From: Lentzea sp. NEAU-D7
GTDB taxonomy: Bacteria > Actinomycetota > Actinomycetes > Mycobacteriales > Pseudonocardiaceae
Reading direction: 5' to 3'
Assembly (NCBI RefSeq): GCF_026242055.1
Contig: NZ_JAPJDL010000027.1
Location: forward strand, 1 to 64,000
DNA: 64,000 nt
Position 1 is the stretch's first letter; every line of letters begins with the position of its first letter. This document shows, in pieces, positions 62,252 through 64,000 of this stretch. The position numbers and the translations under genes are program-made. The notes beneath the pieces were generated by a model. The model did not search any database and was not told the DNA's origin. It was given only the letters and a program-made list of their open reading frames with translations.

Positions 62252-63088
62252 TCAGCCGCGTTCACCGCCCGCGCCGAGCACCCGCAGTCCCAGCGGGGTG
62301 ATCAGGTGCCGGGCGAAGTTGTCCTCGCGCTCGGTGGCGATGAGCCCCGCCTCGCGCAGGACGCCGGTGTGGTGGCTCACGGTCGCGGGGGCGACGCCCA
62401 CCAGCTTCGCCAGCCTGGTGGTGGTGTTCCCGCCGACCACCGACCGCAGGATCGAGGCCCTGGTGGCGCCCAGCAGCGCGGTCAGCTGGTCACCGCCCGT
62501 GCGCTCGCCCGCCAGCAGGCGGGACTCGGTCCGGATCGGGAGCACCAGCACCGGGCCCGCCGCAGCCACGAGGTGGCGCAGGGCGAAGTAGCAGGGGATC
62601 ACCGTGAGACCCCGCCCGCCGAGGTGCAGGTCCCGGTCGTGCGGGTGGTCGACGGACAGCACGGGCGGATGCCACCGCGTCGCGGTGCCGAGCGTGCTCA
62701 GCAGTCCTTCCGGGCCGCAGTGCAGGTACTGCTGGATCCTCGTGGCCGCATCGGTGCACAGGCTGTCCTCGATGACCGGCAGGTGCGGCTCGATCACGCG
62801 CCGGCGGTAGACGCGCAGCGCCCGGCCCAGCCGGCGAAGCACGGCGGGCCGGGTTGTGGCGAGGTCGTCCGGCAGCGCCGTCACCACGGAGTGCAGCGCC
62901 GTCCGCAGATCCGGGTCGCGCGCGGCGAGCTCGCGCACGTGGCGGCGCCACGGACCGAAGGACAGGTCTGCCTCGGCCTGCCGCAGGACCTGGGCGCTGC
63001 CGACGATCTCCCACATCAGGTCGGTTTCCAGCTTCAACCCCGTGTGCGCGATGTCCCGATCGGTGAAGTGGATGCGCAGCTGCGGCAC
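62252..63088 (-). CDS. ArsR-type winged-helix regulator with large N-terminal domain
   Basis: 278 aa from GTG 63088 (GGAGGA 5-6 nt upstream). The DNA-binding part is C-terminal: TTTRLAKLVGVAPATVSHHTGVLREAGLI, a winged helix of the ArsR kind. The first 200 residues (RIHFTDRDIAHTGL, FGPWRRHVRELAARDP) form the DUF5937-like N-terminal domain common in actinomycetes and probably sense a ligand. Target genes are not obvious; it lies just downstream of the polyamine-type permease gene. Confidence 0.85.
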   Translation of the reverse strand: MPQLRIHFTDRDIAHTGLKLETDLMWEIVGSAQVLRQAEADLSFGPWRRHVRELAARDPDLRTALHSVVTALPDDLATTRPAVLRRLGRALRVYRRRVIEPHLPVIEDSLCTDAATRIQQYLHCGPEGLLSTLGTATRWHPPVLSVDHPHDRDLHLGGRGLTVIPCYFALRHLVAAAGPVLVLPIRTESRLLAGERTGGDQLTALLGATRASILRSVVGGNTTTRLAKLVGVAPATVSHHTGVLREAGLIATEREDNFARHLITPLGLRVLGAGGERG

Positions 63089-63170
63089 GTCTTCCTCCCC
63101 CAAGGAATGCCGTTGGTCTCCAAGGGAGAAGTCGTGCTCACACGACCGGAGATACATCCCTGGCTCGAAG

Positions 63171-63977
63171 TCAGGCCAGCCGCGTGACGGATCCCGCCCT
63201 GCGCGCCCGCCACGACGCGACCACCACGCCGATGATCAGCAGCAGCGCCGTCGCGGCCACCATCAGCGTCGACAACGCCACGATCTCCGGCGAGATCCCG
63301 CGCTTCGACGCCTGCGCGTAGACGAACACCGGCAGCGTCGTCGACCCGACCCCGGTCAGGTACGAGGAGATCACCACGTCGTCGAACGACAGCAGGAACG
63401 CGAACGCCGCACCGGCCGCCACAGCGGGCGCCACCAGCGGCAGCGTCACGGTCCGGAACGCGACGAAGGGCGACGCCCCGAGATCGGCCGCGGCCTCCTC
63501 CATCCGGGCGTCCACCCCGGACACCCGGGACCGCACCACCACGACCACGAAGCTCAGCGAGAACGCCACGTGCGCGAACAGCAGTGCCCCGAACCCCAGG
63601 GGCACACCGGCGAGCTTCACGAAGAACCCCAGCATCGCGACACCCATCACGACCTCGGGCACCACGAGGGGCAGCGACAACAACACGGTCCACAGCCCAC
63701 GACCGGGAAACGCGCGCCGCAGCCCGAACGCCGCCAGCGTCCCGATCACCGTCGAGATCGCCGCCGACGCCAGCGCCAGCTGCAACGTCAGCTGCAGCGA
63801 GGCGAACACGCGCGTGTCGTCGGCCAGTTCGGCGTACCACCGCAGCGAGAACCCGCTGATCCGCGACAACGACCGGGACGAGTTGAACGACGCGACGGCG
63901 AGCCACGCGATCGGTGCGTACAAGAACAGGAAGACCAAGGCCACCACGGCGCCGAGCGCCCACGGACGACGGTTCAC
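63171..63977 (-). CDS. ABC transporter permease, PotC-like (spermidine/putrescine family)
   Basis: 268-aa inner-membrane permease of a binding-protein-dependent importer, with six transmembrane helices. The cytoplasmic coupling EAA loop reads EEAAADLGASPFVAFRTVTLPL (about residues 160-180), and FLLSFDDVVISSYLTG is characteristic of PotC/PotI. GTG 63977 overlaps the upstream stop by GTGA. The other subunits lie beyond the right edge. Confidence 0.92.
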   Translation of the reverse strand: MNRRPWALGAVVALVFLFLYAPIAWLAVASFNSSRSLSRISGFSLRWYAELADDTRVFASLQLTLQLALASAAISTVIGTLAAFGLRRAFPGRGLWTVLLSLPLVVPEVVMGVAMLGFFVKLAGVPLGFGALLFAHVAFSLSFVVVVVRSRVSGVDARMEEAAADLGASPFVAFRTVTLPLVAPAVAAGAAFAFLLSFDDVVISSYLTGVGSTTLPVFVYAQASKRGISPEIVALSTLMVAATALLLIIGVVVASWRARRAGSVTRLA

Positions 63978-64000
63978 AGCACGTCCTCCCCACGACGCCC
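63974..64000 (-). CDS. C-terminal end of the upstream ABC permease gene (partial)
   Basis: The last eight codons, ending GRRGEDVL and TGA, of a gene that continues beyond the window. The GTGA overlap with the PotC-like gene implies that it is the companion PotB-like permease, which is the usual neighbour; the fragment alone cannot prove that. Confidence 0.5.
   Translation of the reverse strand, partial: GRRGEDVL

Overview
The window is high-GC DNA from an actinomycete, most likely a filamentous member of the Pseudonocardiales (Lentzea/Lechevalieria/Saccharothrix-like). This rests on the gene types: a mycothiol-dependent reductase, a Lon gene behind a HspR-type inverted repeat, a SARP-like STAND regulator, several secreted trypsin-like proteases and an actinobacterial B12 operon. 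GTG starts and 4-bp GTGA/ATGA overlaps between co-directional genes are common. I saw no rRNA, tRNA, insertion sequence, prophage or CRISPR array.

Layout. 0.2-3.6 kb: a DEAD-box RNA helicase with a strong terminator, a 600-bp gene-free spacer carrying a phased 20-bp tandem repeat, and an MFS exporter. 3.6-8 kb (minus): siroheme/precorrin-2 synthase, a PIG-L deacetylase and two secreted proteases. 8-15.4 kb (minus): a cobalamin operon behind a clear cobalamin riboswitch, in the order chelatase-like protein, cobO, cobB, cobM, cobL, cbiG-cobJ. The last three genes have lost parts of their tetrapyrrole-methylase domains although their reading frames are open and translationally coupled; this is the most interesting feature of the window. 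15.4-26 kb: threonine aldolase, a TetR/oxidoreductase pair with two identical operators, a P450 head-to-head with bioF, a GNAT, two more trypsin-like proteases, a LysE exporter, an AfsR-like regulator and an M48 protease. 26-30 kb: a hydrolase, then a coupled ABC exporter / acetyltransferase / P-loop kinase operon that resembles drug resistance. 30-35.4 kb: a large patatin-like membrane protein, an orphan single-chain PheRS-like protein with a possible attenuator leader, a SAM methyltransferase and a truncated P450-like protein. 35.4-40.3 kb: Lon, two small AMIN-like secreted paralogues, a polysaccharide deacetylase lipoprotein and a PEBP-family protein. 40.35-40.98 kb: a gene-free spacer with a 144-bp nested palindrome, a G/C-rich hairpin and a 15-bp tandem array. 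41-51.5 kb: mycothione reductase, a flavodoxin-like protein, transporters, regulators, an epoxide hydrolase and cobQ. 51.5-58.8 kb (minus): methionine aminopeptidase, a tiny coupled ORF, a penicillin-binding protein and a GNAT, then ispG-rseP-dxr, the MEP isoprenoid genes with a site-2 protease between them. 58.9-64 kb: a GlsB-like membrane protein, a two-component pair whose kinase carries an extra extracytoplasmic domain, a secreted inhibitor-like protein, an ArsR-like regulator and the end of a polyamine-type ABC transporter operon.

How the genes work together. The cysG/cobA-type gene makes precorrin-2; the riboswitch operon and cobQ cover cobalt insertion, corrin amidation and adenosylation. 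The corrin-ring methylation genes lying between these steps look eroded or repurposed, so de novo B12 synthesis from these genes alone is doubtful, while late and salvage steps look intact.
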